NCBI GenBank assembly: GCA_958430865.1
Contig: CAUDNR010000549.1
Coordinates: 1-28,466, forward strand
Length of the DNA stretch: 28,466 nucleotides
Direction of reading: 5' to 3'
From: Entrophospora sp. SA101
Lineage: Eukaryota; Glomeromycota; Glomeromycetes; Entrophosporales; Entrophosporaceae
Position numbers and translations under genes: made by a program. Numbering within the stretch: the stretch's first letter is position 1; each line of letters begins with the position of its first letter. The notes beneath the pieces are model-generated. The model did no database searches. It was not told the DNA's origin and was given only the letters and a program-made list of their open reading frames with translations. Below are positions 19,313 to 28,466 of the stretch, one piece after another.

Positions 19313-19687
19313 AAAATTTTTTTAATAAATAAATATAGAATGAATCAAAAACATTATAAATAATAATAAAATGTTAAGTAACTATATACACCTTTACAAT
19401 CAGTAGTATAAATAATTAATAGCGTGGAGATTGGTTCGCTGCATGGAGCACGGAAAATATAAAGTTAATGTACTATATATATATACAATCCGTCACAAGT
19501 ACAAGGATTAGAAACTTGAAAATTTCAAGATTTGTATATTGTTTCATTTTCTCTGATTTTTTGCCTGCATAATCAGACATAATGCCAAAAAAGGAATAAA
19601 TTTCAAATTTGTTTAACGTATATAGCGTTTTTAGCATTTACTGTTGTATATTACATGAAAATGAAATTATGTGAATTCTCAATTCAC

Positions 19688-19753
19688 GTATGTGAAATTC
19701 AAATTAGCCAATCAGAATTTCACTTCACTCCATAATATTTCAATTTCACATAC
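19688..19753. repeat. 66-bp foldback 3' of 5S rRNA (right copy)
   Basis: Mirror of 8960-9025, same inverted GTATGTGAAATT ends. Confidence 0.6.
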
Positions 19754-19807
19754 AACATCACCACAGAAAATCATTAATATTAACTATTTTTTATTTATAA
19801 AATTAAT

Positions 19808-19816
19808 AAAAAAAAA
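19808..19816 (-). terminator. RNA polymerase III oligo-T terminator (right copy)
   Basis: Nine A residues on the plus strand at the 3' end of the minus-strand 5S gene. Confidence 0.85.
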
Positions 19817-19932
19817 GCTACGACACCCAGTATTCCCATGTTGTCCCCAACCATAGTACTGACTGGGCCATTAGTGGTTTAACTTCGGAGATCGGACGGG
19901 TTCCGGTGGTTTTCACTATGTATGGCCGTAGC
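19816..19932 (-). rRNA. 5S ribosomal RNA (right copy)
   Basis: Exact inverted copy of the 5S gene at 8781-8897, with intact helix I, internal control region and oligo-T terminator. It is transcribed towards the spacer, so the two 5S genes face each other across about 10.9 kb. Confidence 0.95.
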
Positions 19933-20673
19933 TATTAAAATTGTTGGAATATGTTTATTTAAATGATAATATTTTCAAATAATTTTTTGTTTCATGGAAT
20001 TTAAAACTAATTTACGTAGAAGATATTGGGCGCACAGCAACCAATATCATGACATCTTGGGTGTCACTGAAATTGTCCATCGCACGCCCAATATCTTATA
20101 TATATTGTTGCGAGTTAGATTAATCATGTGAATTTGAAATTGTAATTATAAATTTGGGCTAATTTGAATTTCATGCAACATAACATAGACATCAAAATTT
20201 TTACAGATAACAAACAGCGGTGTTTTAAAATGACTCAATGGAGAAAGTCTTTATTTTATATTCATATATTTTTATTAAAAAAATTTGATATAGTAATTAT
20301 AATTTCAATACTAGAAAAAAATATTCTGAGCTCTATCTTTATCTGAAAGCAAACCAATTATACCTTATGGCAACTGAATGGATTCTTGTTAATCCTTTAA
20401 CTCATTGGTAAAGTAATTGTAATTGTCGGATCCCAAATAGATATCACATCTAGTAGAATTTCAAAACTCCACCATCATTTATATTTTAAAGCATCACAAG
20501 AAATAAGATTACAAATTTATCTCAAGAATTTTAACTTCACCTCATGACATTGAATTTCCTGTTCTGAAGCAGTATTAGTTCTTTAAAAAATCTACAGTTT
20601 GATACACAGCTACTTTGCATACTGTCCATTCATGGAAATTTCTTGAATAAACCCTATTGATAGTGTAATCAAT
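19933..20673. other. Right-arm interval upstream of the 5S gene
   Basis: Mirror of 8040-8780, with a 78-bp foldback at 20020-20097 and a related foldback at about 20125-20175. No gene is supported. Confidence 0.5.
20020..20097. mobile_element. 78-bp foldback element (right copy)
   Basis: Mirror of 8616-8693, with perfect 13-bp inverted ends AAGATATTGGGCG. Confidence 0.65.
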
Positions 20674-21005
20674 AAAGTACACATTTATCACTTAGAAGAT
20701 CTCCAGGATACGGTACATGACTTGGATAAACAACATCCAGTGCAATATAACCTCCATCTCCATTTGATTATTGGGAGGATGTGGGAGTATTAAAAAACAA
20801 TAATGAACCAAAGATTAAGGAATTATTTTACATGGTTAACCGATTAAAAGTATCACCATCAAGAGATTTGCAGAGATCCAACGATCAATTTATGCCTAGT
20901 TATACTATAAATACTTCATCTATCAAACAGAAACTTATACACAGATATTGAATATATTTTAATAATGAAACAATTGATTTAGATAGTTTGGAACCAGATG
21001 ATTAA
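20674..21005 (+). pseudogene. Decayed coding fragment, family not recognised (right copy)
   Basis: Frame A runs 20674-20793 and ends TAA. Frame B runs 20751-21005 (85 codons with TAA), containing DYWEDVGVLKNNNEPKIKEL and an internal TGA at 20949-20951, and ends LDSLEPDD. The identical lesions in the left copy show decay came before the inverted duplication. Confidence 0.5.
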
Positions 21006-22306
21006 TTGTAGGTTTATTTACAAAATTACTTTGCATTCAGTATATTTTCAAGAAGTGATGCGTTAACTATAGAAAAAATATGGAATACATTTTCCCGCGC
21101 TATTCAGAATTAGTATGCTTTCTGTATTTTTTTTTATATATGATTTCTGCACAGAATTTTTTTATAGAGCTTTATTGCATTTCCTTCAAAATGTATTTAT
21201 TTGACAATATTCTATGAAAATTTATGTGGGAGCAATAGTAGAAAATTTTTATATCGCAACTTTGATTGTTAAATTTTGACAGGATAAAAAAAGTCGATGG
21301 CTTTTAAAATTCATTCTAATATAAATTTAGAATTATTTTGATATACTGTACCAGATATGCGTTTAAAAATTTTGACGAGTTAAGCAAGTAAATATTTGCA
21401 ACAAAATATGGAAAGAAAAAAAATATTTGATTTATTGCTATCACTATTCTTGTTGCTTTGAAATTAGTTTTGCTGCTGATGATCTATTAATCCTTATGGA
21501 ATCCGTAGGAAAAACAGATAACCGCTTGGCCATGTTCATCTTTAATTTATTTTTTATACTAATTTCGAGAATAAACTTGGAAAATCATTATAAAATAATC
21601 AAAGCAATTTAAAAATCGCAGGATGTGTGTGAGAATTTTAACTTGGGCAAAGTTTAGAACGTTCGTTTTTTATCTTTTTTATATAGCGTCATAAATTCCA
21701 AATTTCAAAGTTGTAACCTTTATTATAAATATTTAATTTGAGGATGGTTTTTAATTAAACAATTTTAATGTTATTCTGCATAAGAATAGTCACATCTTTT
21801 TCTTTCCGTTTTGATGATTTGTGCCTAAATCCTATTAGATTAATTTTATGACTTGTGAAATGCACCTTCCACGAAATCTTTTAGAGAAAGTCGAGAAAGA
21901 CGGGTTTTCAACATAACCGATTGTAAAACTTTCAAAATGATTGTATGTTCACCTTTTTTTAATACAATTATGACAATTGATAGTACAACCTATCGTAATA
22001 AAGGAGGGTGATCTATACATTGGTGATATCAGCCTGCCAAAGAATTTTAAAATGACTTGGCCGGCTAATTTTCTGTAAAAAATTTTTCTGGAACTTCTCA
22101 GAAGTCAACTTTATCATTGTTTTTTGATGATAATTAAACAAAAGATAAATAAACCTTTTTGATATCAAACAATTGACAATTTTATTAGCTAACCTTTTCA
22201 ATTGCTTAATGTGCATTACAAAATAAAATCAGAGAAAAGATTTTTATTTAACGTTACAAAAATTTTTATCCAATTGTTTGGTAAAACCAAAAAAGTTGGT
22301 TTTACC
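21006..22306. other. Right-arm interval without supported genes
   Basis: Mirror of 6407-7707. Only short unsupported frames and a hairpin at 22280-22306. Confidence 0.5.
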
Positions 22307-22408
22307 GTACAAGCAAGAATTCACTTAGAAATACCGGCGAGCTCAGTGCTATCCGAGAGGTTGTTTTTATCAGCTGAAATTTACTTGCAAAGAAAAATAC
22401 AGAATTAG
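22307..22408 (+). pseudogene. Remnant of a hAT transposase C-terminus (right copy)
   Basis: Mirror of 6305-6406. IPASSVLSERLF is the recognisable dimerisation-region motif. No upstream catalytic portion is present in either arm. Confidence 0.65.
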
Positions 22409-23104
22409 CAAAATAATATTCATAATATTATTTTTTTAAAGGAAAATTCAAATTTCTTGAATGATTCTTATTTTTCTTATTTGAATTTGATTTTTTTTGT
22501 TATTTATATAAATATGTATCCAAAATAAAAAATTTATATATAAGTCCTTAGCCGGCTATGAGTTTATCGGTCTACCCAGTCAAGGTTTTTAACGGCTGAT
22601 ATCACTCACTACTATACATAACATTAAAATCGAGAAACAAAGGTTCGCAAAATATGTAGGTCCTTATAATTCATTTGCCAACAAGTGTTTTAATTATCTG
22701 AAAAATATTAAAAGCGCAATAAATATTCGATCAAGAAAAGATGTTTTGCGTATTTTAGATATTTAAGAAGATTGAAAGGGTCAAGCTTTTTCAAAAAAAA
22801 AAATCACGTCATGCTATTTCTTTTGGAGCATGGATTGATCCAATTGCCTTGGTAATACAATAATAGATAAAAGGCTTCGGGCATTTCAAATTATATAGAG
22901 CTATTATTTTGATCAAAATGCTAGAGATAAAACATAAGTCATTGTGTAAAATAAAGCTGGAACAATTTATAATGATAAGTCCTGCCTGATATGGTAGAAT
23001 TTCCTTCAGAAGTGTTAAAAATCTGCAGCACATACCACTCTAAAAATAGAAAGTAGATATTTTACAACGAAGGAACTTTTATCACATAGTAGATTTCAGT
23101 CAGC

Positions 23105-23249
23105 AGACATTAAGTATTGTACTCTTTTGCATTCCTGTACTGTATGATCTGCTGTGTACTGTATGTTGGTGTATGACTTTTTTAAAAAAATTTATATTTT
23201 TGTTGACCATACAGTAAAGGAGTGCAAAAGAGTACAGTACTGAATGTCT
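23105..23249. mobile_element. 145-bp inverted-repeat element (right copy)
   Basis: Mirror of 5464-5608, with roughly 45-bp imperfect arms. Confidence 0.7.
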
Positions 23250-23453
23250 ATATACTCAGTAGTTTTGCAGATTTAATTGGTGTTCAAACGCAAAAATAAC
23301 GATGAATTTCCACCATACTTGCTAATGCTGCTGTTTGTAAGAACAATTATTTATAGAAAAAAAGATAGCGACAAAATTTAATATTTTAATTTCGATCTTA
23401 AAAACAAAAGTAAAAAAGATATATACCATTTACCAAATATCACAGTATCGATT

Positions 23454-23492
23454 TGACGTCAGTCGTGAATTTATCATGCAATTAAATTGCAT
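23454..23492. promoter_or_regulatory. TGACGTCA site and 17-bp palindrome (right copy)
   Basis: Mirror of 5221-5259. The CRE lies at 23454-23461, about 1.37 kb before the bZIP start. Confidence 0.3.
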
Positions 23493-24042
23493 TTTTACAA
23501 GTATGGCACCCTAATCATTTTTTGCTCTGCCAAAAGATAACTCTTCGGACAACCTTCGAAATTCAGAACATACAATGTTGACAAGCTTGTTTATTAAGAT
23601 TATTTAAGATTTAAAATTTAGGGTTATTCTTAACTCATTGTCGAGAGCTTGAACTATTCCTTTGAATTATTTTGTTATAGCACACGAAATACTAAATAAA
23701 ATATTATAGATTCTCTTAAATATAATCACTCAAACATTAAGCAACACTTATAATTTGCAAAAAAAAAAAAAAAAAATAGAAAAATATTGATTTTCTTATT
23801 TTGCATAATAAACAAAAGGCAAGAAAGTTTTTTATTTTGACTACTCTTTTCTAGAACCATCATCATCTTATAATTCTTGTGATTCAAGTTATTCCTTTTC
23901 TTTCTGCCAACAAGAGATCAATAGTAAAATGACGCCAGTTAAAATTAACCATGTTGTTTGCATATTGGAAAACTTGGAGACAGAGAGTATGATGGGGCGA
24001 TTAACTTTTGTGGGGAAAAAATTGAAATGAGTAACACAAAAA

Positions 24043-24089
24043 TCTCTCGAGTATAAGCACCGCCCAACATAGTGCTTATATTCGAGAGA
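24043..24089. repeat. 18-bp hairpin (right copy)
   Basis: Mirror of 4624-4670, with the same single mismatch. Confidence 0.75.
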
Positions 24090-24616
24090 ATACGATATAT
24101 GCAAAAAATGTAAGAGATTTTATCAATGTCATATGAGATTTTTAATAATGCATAAGGACATCCAGCAAAGGGTTTCATCATTAAATCTTATAAGAAATAA
24201 TATATTTCGACATTTAACTCCAAATGATATCATCCATCTTGTGGAAGATAATATTATATTGGGTTTAACCAGCAATAAATTTTAATTAATGTCATATGCC
24301 CCAAACAGAAAAGTTTTTGAGGTGAGTAAAAACAATCAGTGTCTCCTCTCACTTTTGTATATATCATACTCCTAATTAATATTAACAATGAGAGTCCATA
24401 TTTGGTTTCCATTTCCGATTTAATGAATTAGAATTTGATAAATGTTACCTAAAATATAAGTTTACTCTTTTCCGAGAAGGTATCCTAACATTAACTATTT
24501 AAAGAATCTCGATAGAATATTCAATAAAACCACACACATCTTATAAACCCCGGCATACTTCAAATCCAGAGATGAAGTTCATTTTTTTAGAAGAGGAATA
24601 AATACACATTTTGCCT

Positions 24617-24637
24617 CGGATCTACATATATGATCCG
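24617..24637. promoter_or_regulatory. 21-bp interrupted palindrome upstream of bZIP (right copy)
   Basis: Mirror of 4076-4096: CGGATC facing GATCCG, 190 bases before the start codon. Confidence 0.35.
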
Positions 24638-24826
24638 TCATTAAATTGCACAATTTTAGAGATAGTTATGTGATGAGATAAATAAATATAATTATGAAAA
24701 AAAAAAAATTAAATATAAAAAGAGAAATTTTTTTTGTTAAATTGTTTTGAAAATATAAAAGAAAAATTTTCTGCGATTGTAAATAAATACCTATACATGT
24801 ACATATCATAATATAAGCTCGCAAAT

Positions 24827-25969
24827 ATGACATTAAATGACACAACTACTATTACTGGTGAAAGCACCGAGATTTATGATGACATTATTTTCGTTAACGA
24901 TGCCGATGCTAATGACAATCTTAATGTTAATGCTATTGTTGACGATGATTATATTAATGTTAATGCCGATGTCAATGTTAATGAAAAGTTGCAAAAAATG
25001 CCGCCAAATTTAAATATTGTTGACAAATTTCTTGGGGAATACAATGACGACAACGACAACAATAATAATGTTTTAATACCATCTCAGTATCAATATCAAC
25101 AATTGTTAAATAATGCTTATCTAGTACTACAACAACAAACATCTCCTGCCTCTATCACCACAACTGCATCCGCAATGAATTATTTTCCCAATGTGATGGT
25201 TGCAGAAACACCATCACGTCCCTTAATTCAGAATAATTACTTGTTAACACCAGAGTGCATTTTATCTCCCTCCATAGCTCAGAAAATTCCTATAACAACA
25301 CCATTAATATCTCCTACCACAATTGTCTCGCCCGCAACTACCGCAACTATGTCTACTGCAACATCATCAGATTTATCAGAAACAAGCTCAAGTTCATCGT
25401 CATTGACACCATTATCGCCATCACCATCTTCGTCAAGAACAAGAACAAGAACAAGAACAAGAACGACACGATCTTCTTCAACTTCTTCAGTTTCTACTTC
25501 TGCAACGACAACAACGATAACTCCACCAAGTCCGTATCAATATCCAAATCATAATTGTGATGATCCAAGCTATTTACCGAAAGTAACTAACCCAACTGAC
25601 GATGAAAAACGTCGACGTAACACATTAGCATCGGCAAAATTTCGTAATAAAAGGAGAATGAAGGAACAAGAATTAGAACGTATAGCTAGGGAGATGACAG
25701 AGAAAGCTGAATTTCTTGAGTGTAGAGTTAAAGAACTTGAGAGCGAAGTTAAGCTATTGAGAGGTTTAATTATTGATATTGATTCTAGTCGATTAAATGG
25801 TTCAAGTCATAATAATCGTCCAATTAACATTGGCAGTGATAATGATTCAATCTCTAGAAATAATCAATTATCAAAAAATATAATGATTGATGATGATTAT
25901 ATTGATGATAATAATAGCGATGGTGTTGGTAATAGTCGTGTGGCAACGACAACAACTAACATTTTCTAA
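24827..25969 (+). CDS. bZIP transcription factor, Cys3/Met4-like (right copy)
   Basis: Encodes the same 380 residues as 2744-3886, from ATG at 24827 to TAA at 25967-25969. The bZIP domain is at residues 258-315 (basic region 261-277, Asn265, Arg273; zipper L283, M290, L297, L304, L311). About 940 bases of upstream and all of the downstream flank shown here are also duplicated, so both copies should carry the same promoter. AATAAA is at 25982-25987. Transcription runs outward, away from the spacer. Nothing indicates that either copy is silenced or damaged. The duplication should double the dose of this regulator if the assembly is correct. Confidence 0.93.
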   Translation: MTLNDTTTITGESTEIYDDIIFVNDADANDNLNVNAIVDDDYINVNADVNVNEKLQKMPPNLNIVDKFLGEYNDDNDNNNNVLIPSQYQYQQLLNNAYLVLQQQTSPASITTTASAMNYFPNVMVAETPSRPLIQNNYLLTPECILSPSIAQKIPITTPLISPTTIVSPATTATMSTATSSDLSETSSSSSSLTPLSPSPSSSRTRTRTRTRTTRSSSTSSVSTSATTTTITPPSPYQYPNHNCDDPSYLPKVTNPTDDEKRRRNTLASAKFRNKRRMKEQELERIAREMTEKAEFLECRVKELESEVKLLRGLIIDIDSSRLNGSSHNNRPINIGSDNDSISRNNQLSKNIMIDDDYIDDNNSDGVGNSRVATTTTNIF

Positions 25970-26755
25970 AAAAAAAATTTCAATAAATTAATAATCGAAA
26001 AAAATTTATCCGTAATAATAATTCTATTTTTCATTTTGTTTTTTATTTTATTTTATTCGAATTTACGCGATTCATTTTGGGGGTGGGTTTCTAAGCATAA
26101 TTATGTTTATTCGTGAACAGTTTTTAAATTAAGAAAAATATATAAGGAAAAATTTGTATGTTTTTATTATTACTATTACTATGTATTTCATTTCTATGAT
26201 TTAAAATTTTTTTTATAAGAAATTTAAAATACTAAATATTATACTTTATAAATTAATAAAAGTTAACTCGAAATACTTTTAAATAATAATAATTCCTTTC
26301 CTTGACTGCAAATAATTAAAAATGGTTAAATCATTATTAAGATTGGCCAATTATTAATTCTATTTCATCACAATTTAATTATGTCAAATAATAAATTTAC
26401 CCTCGTGACACTAGCATTATGGGCGGCTAGCCAATAACGATACACTTTATCTTATAAAATAAATGATCAAATATACAAACTCATTCATTACATGGATTCC
26501 AGAGATCTTCATAATACTCGGTAACATAATCAAAGCAAGATCGGTATATACGCAAGATATTATGGAAACATATATGCAAATTAAATGCCAATAGCTTGGA
26601 ATTTGAAAGTTTTAACAACAAGATTTCTTGGTTCTGATTATCTTCAAATACTTGCAATTGTCATATTATAAAAATTCCAAAATATTTGTTACACCATTAT
26701 TTTAATCACAATGACAACGAAGATAACAATGACGATGACAACAACAAAGACGATG

Positions 26756-26786
<31 letters not shown>

Positions 26787-26948
26787 AAGTTGAACTTTAA
26801 CAATAAAAAAAATATCAGTTGGCACCATTTCAAATTATTTCACATTTGTGTGGCCAATTGCTGAGCAAGAAGGAATTGTATAAGCTTATGAAATACCTAA
26901 TTACAGTTAGGGATTTTACCAAATTTGGAAATCGATTTCGGCCTCATT
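25970..26948. other. Non-coding interval downstream of the right bZIP gene
   Basis: Mirror of 1765-2743: bZIP 3' flank, then an (AAC)n tract, then unassigned sequence up to the MITE target site. Confidence 0.55.
26713..26784. repeat. AAC/GAC trinucleotide tract (right copy)
   Basis: Mirror of 1929-2000. On this strand it reads as an Asn/Asp run closing at TGA, but without a supported gene in front of it. Confidence 0.8.
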
Positions 26949-26956
26949 CGTTGGGG

Positions 26957-27181
26957 CAGTGTTGTGCCATTTATGGTTCCAATAAAATTTCATTGGAACA
27001 TTTAAACAAATTCCAATTGGAATTGGAATGTTCCAAATGTGGTTCCAATGGAGTTAACCAATGAAATTCAATTACAGTGACACCCACACAATTTTTATTG
27101 GTCAATATCAATTGAAGGTCTACATTGGAACCACATTGGAACATTCCAATAGTGTTACAATGTTCCAATTGCACAACACTG
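26957..27181. mobile_element. hAT-type MITE at the right-arm boundary
   Basis: Inverted copy of 1532-1756, with CAGTGTTGTGC at 26957 and GCACAACACTG ending at 27181. The inner flank keeps the target copy CGTTGGGG (26949-26956). The outer flank is CAGTTGAA, so the target duplication is one-sided. Confidence 0.92.
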
Positions 27182-27393
27182 CAGTTGAATATCTTTTGTG
27201 ATAATATTTGCTTAAATTATGGTGTAGAAAATTTGTCCAATATCCAATATTAATATAATGGATATCTTCCTTATAATTTAACATAGTTTCTCTTCTGTTT
27301 TTTTATTACTTCAATTATCACATTTACAACTATTGAATTCAAGTTCACTAGTTGATGGAGTAAGCCGACTCATGTTTTCGGAGACTTTTATTA
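27182..27393. other. Unique flank right of the inverted duplication
   Basis: Non-coding A+T-rich sequence immediately outside the MITE terminus. No feature recognised. Confidence 0.55.
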
Positions 27394-27525
27394 TTATATT
27401 CTGACTAATGACATCCAATCAATGTTGGCTGTTTGTGATAAAATTTCATCGACTGTGGGAATAAGCAAAATTTGACAGAGTTCAACCTCTACAAAATGTT
27501 GCTTGTATTTAGTTTTACACCACCC
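27394..27525 (-). pseudogene. Possible exon or gene fragment, not recognised
   Basis: A 43-codon open stretch on the minus strand (includes ELCQILLIPTVDEILSQ and ends NIDWMSLVRI, then TAA TAA). It is preceded by TTTCAG, a good 3' splice acceptor, and by another short ATG frame at about 27513-27650. Amino-acid composition looks protein-like, but no family is recognised and no complete gene can be assembled. Confidence 0.3.
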
Positions 27526-27710
27526 TCTGAAATTGTTTCAACAAAAATGTAAGCTCTGGTAAAATTATGCATAAATCATGATAATACACATATAGTTTTT
27601 TATTGCTTCTAATCTCTGGTATAATTGAAGAATAAATGTAAGAATTGTCCATGGTAGCTTGTTTTTTTTCCTTCAATGTTTATGGCTGTTAACTACACCA
27701 AACATGGAGA

Positions 27711-28432
27711 TTATGTTTCAATATTTGTTGAATTTGTTTTATTATCTTTTTTACTATCTTTTATTATTAGTGAGAGTAGTTCATCTATCTGATCCTCTGA
27801 ATTCTTCCCCACCACATTTTTGAAATGGTCAGGATAACTATTGTTTTGTTGATATTTATCATCATCTTCTTTGTCTTTAGAAAGAAATGATATTCTTTTT
27901 GCTTTGGTTAAATTTTTACCAATGCATCAGAAGGATTTTCTTTCTGTATTTTTGAATTCTTTTTCTTTTCACTTTATCTAAATTTTTAATGCTTACTTGT
28001 TTTCGCTTAATAATTGTAATATTCCAGCTTTAGTGTAATATCATCTCATAGCTTTTTCAATCGAGTCCAATGCTTCTTCACATTTACCTGCATTCTTTTG
28101 AGAAATAGCTTTATGATAATAAAGATCACACAAGCGATTATTTCCACAAGCTTGTTTTTTGCCCAATTCTATTGCCTTATCAAAAAAAAATCTATAGCAT
28201 CTTTGGATTCTCCTGCTATTTCTAAAACTTTCCCTCCCATTCCATAATACTTTGCGGCATTTTCAAAATCCGCTATAGAACTATCAAAACCTGACTCATC
28301 TGGCTTATGCAAGAGAGGATATAAGCATATGTAAGTATTTAGCTGATAATTTATCTTAATAATTTTTTCTAAGCTGGTTATATAATTGCGTTTTATTATT
28401 TCAAAATTAAACTTTAATTTTAACTTTATCAT
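27711..28432 (-). pseudogene. TPR-repeat protein pseudogene
   Basis: Reading down from ATG at 28432, the protein contains YYGMGGKVLEIAGESKDAI, a TPR-like helix pair. A T-run (28182-28190 on the opposite strand) is one base short or two too long, which shifts the frame. The shifted frame continues KAIELGKKQACGNNRLCDLY and the TPR-type HKAISQKNAGKCEEALDSIE, and then stops at TGA (28041-28043). Further in-frame stops and one more shift lead to a final open stretch with SKDKEDDDKYQQNN and DQIDELLSLIIKDS, ending TAA at 27711. TPR proteins are scaffolds for protein binding, and here the gene is broken in at least four places. The true start may lie beyond the window. The first shift could be a sequencing error, but the later stops argue for real decay. 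Confidence 0.7.
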
Positions 28433-28466
28433 GATGATGTTTTTCTCCTACCCCAAAACAAATTAT

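Larger units (their letters stand above)
22409..24826. other. Upstream region of right bZIP
   Basis: Mirror of 3887-6304. It holds the inverted-repeat element at 23105-23249, a TGACGTCA site at 23454-23461, a palindrome at 23476-23492, an 18-A run near 23759, a hairpin at 24043-24089 and a CGG-N15-CCG palindrome at 24617-24637. No gene is supported. Confidence 0.5.
19313..27181. repeat. Right arm of the 7.87-kb inverted duplication
   Basis: Reverse complement of 1532-9400. Its inner end lies inside a continuous member of the arm-edge repeat family (19205-19640). Its outer end stops exactly at the terminal G of the hAT MITE, after which CAGTTGAA replaces the expected target copy CGTTGGGG. The single difference found against the left arm is C at 27059. 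Confidence 0.97.

Noticed and set aside
26819..27064. 81-residue frame, mirrored at 1652-1894
   Set aside because: It starts at TTG, and half of it is the hAT MITE interior. The frame difference between arms is only the single substitution removing a stop.

Overview
The window looks like nuclear DNA of an arbuscular-mycorrhizal fungus (Glomeromycotina, Rhizophagus-like). This is inferred from very high A+T content, a spliced gene with short introns of roughly 70 to 110 bases, a lone 5S rRNA gene outside any rDNA array, a secreted or membrane kelch protein, a decayed TPR gene, and dense small inverted-repeat transposons. I could not run a database search, so the taxon is an inference.

The dominant structure is a near-perfect inverted duplication. 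Bases 1532-9400 reappear in reverse complement at 19313-27181 (7,869 bp per arm, 9.9 kb spacer). Paired positions always sum to 28,713, so I see no indel between the arms. The only substitution I found is at 1654/27059. Each arm carries an intact 380-residue bZIP gene transcribed outward, a 5S rRNA gene transcribed inward, a decayed hAT transposase tail, another decayed coding fragment and several hairpin-forming elements.

Left flank (1-1531): a 10-bp-based minisatellite with higher-order structure abuts the acidic C-terminal tail of a broken gene, followed by a TA-flanked inverted-repeat element. The left arm begins exactly at a hAT-type MITE with an 8-bp target duplication. The right arm ends exactly at the same MITE terminus, but its outer target copy is missing.

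Spacer (9401-19312): a second copy of an arm-edge repeat; a 1,901-bp tandem duplication (10194-13995, three substitutions seen) full of nested transposons; an intact five-exon kelch-propeller gene with signal peptide, transmembrane segment and cytoplasmic tail (16503 to 14593, minus strand); a 514-bp inverted-repeat element; a degraded coding fragment; and an internally deleted kelch pseudogene (19070 to 18507).

Right flank (27182-28466): two decayed coding stretches on the minus strand, one of them a TPR-repeat pseudogene.

The genes do not form a pathway. The region reads as a recently rearranged, transposon-rich segment in which an inverted duplication doubled a Cys3/Met4-like bZIP regulator and a 5S gene around a kelch receptor-like gene.
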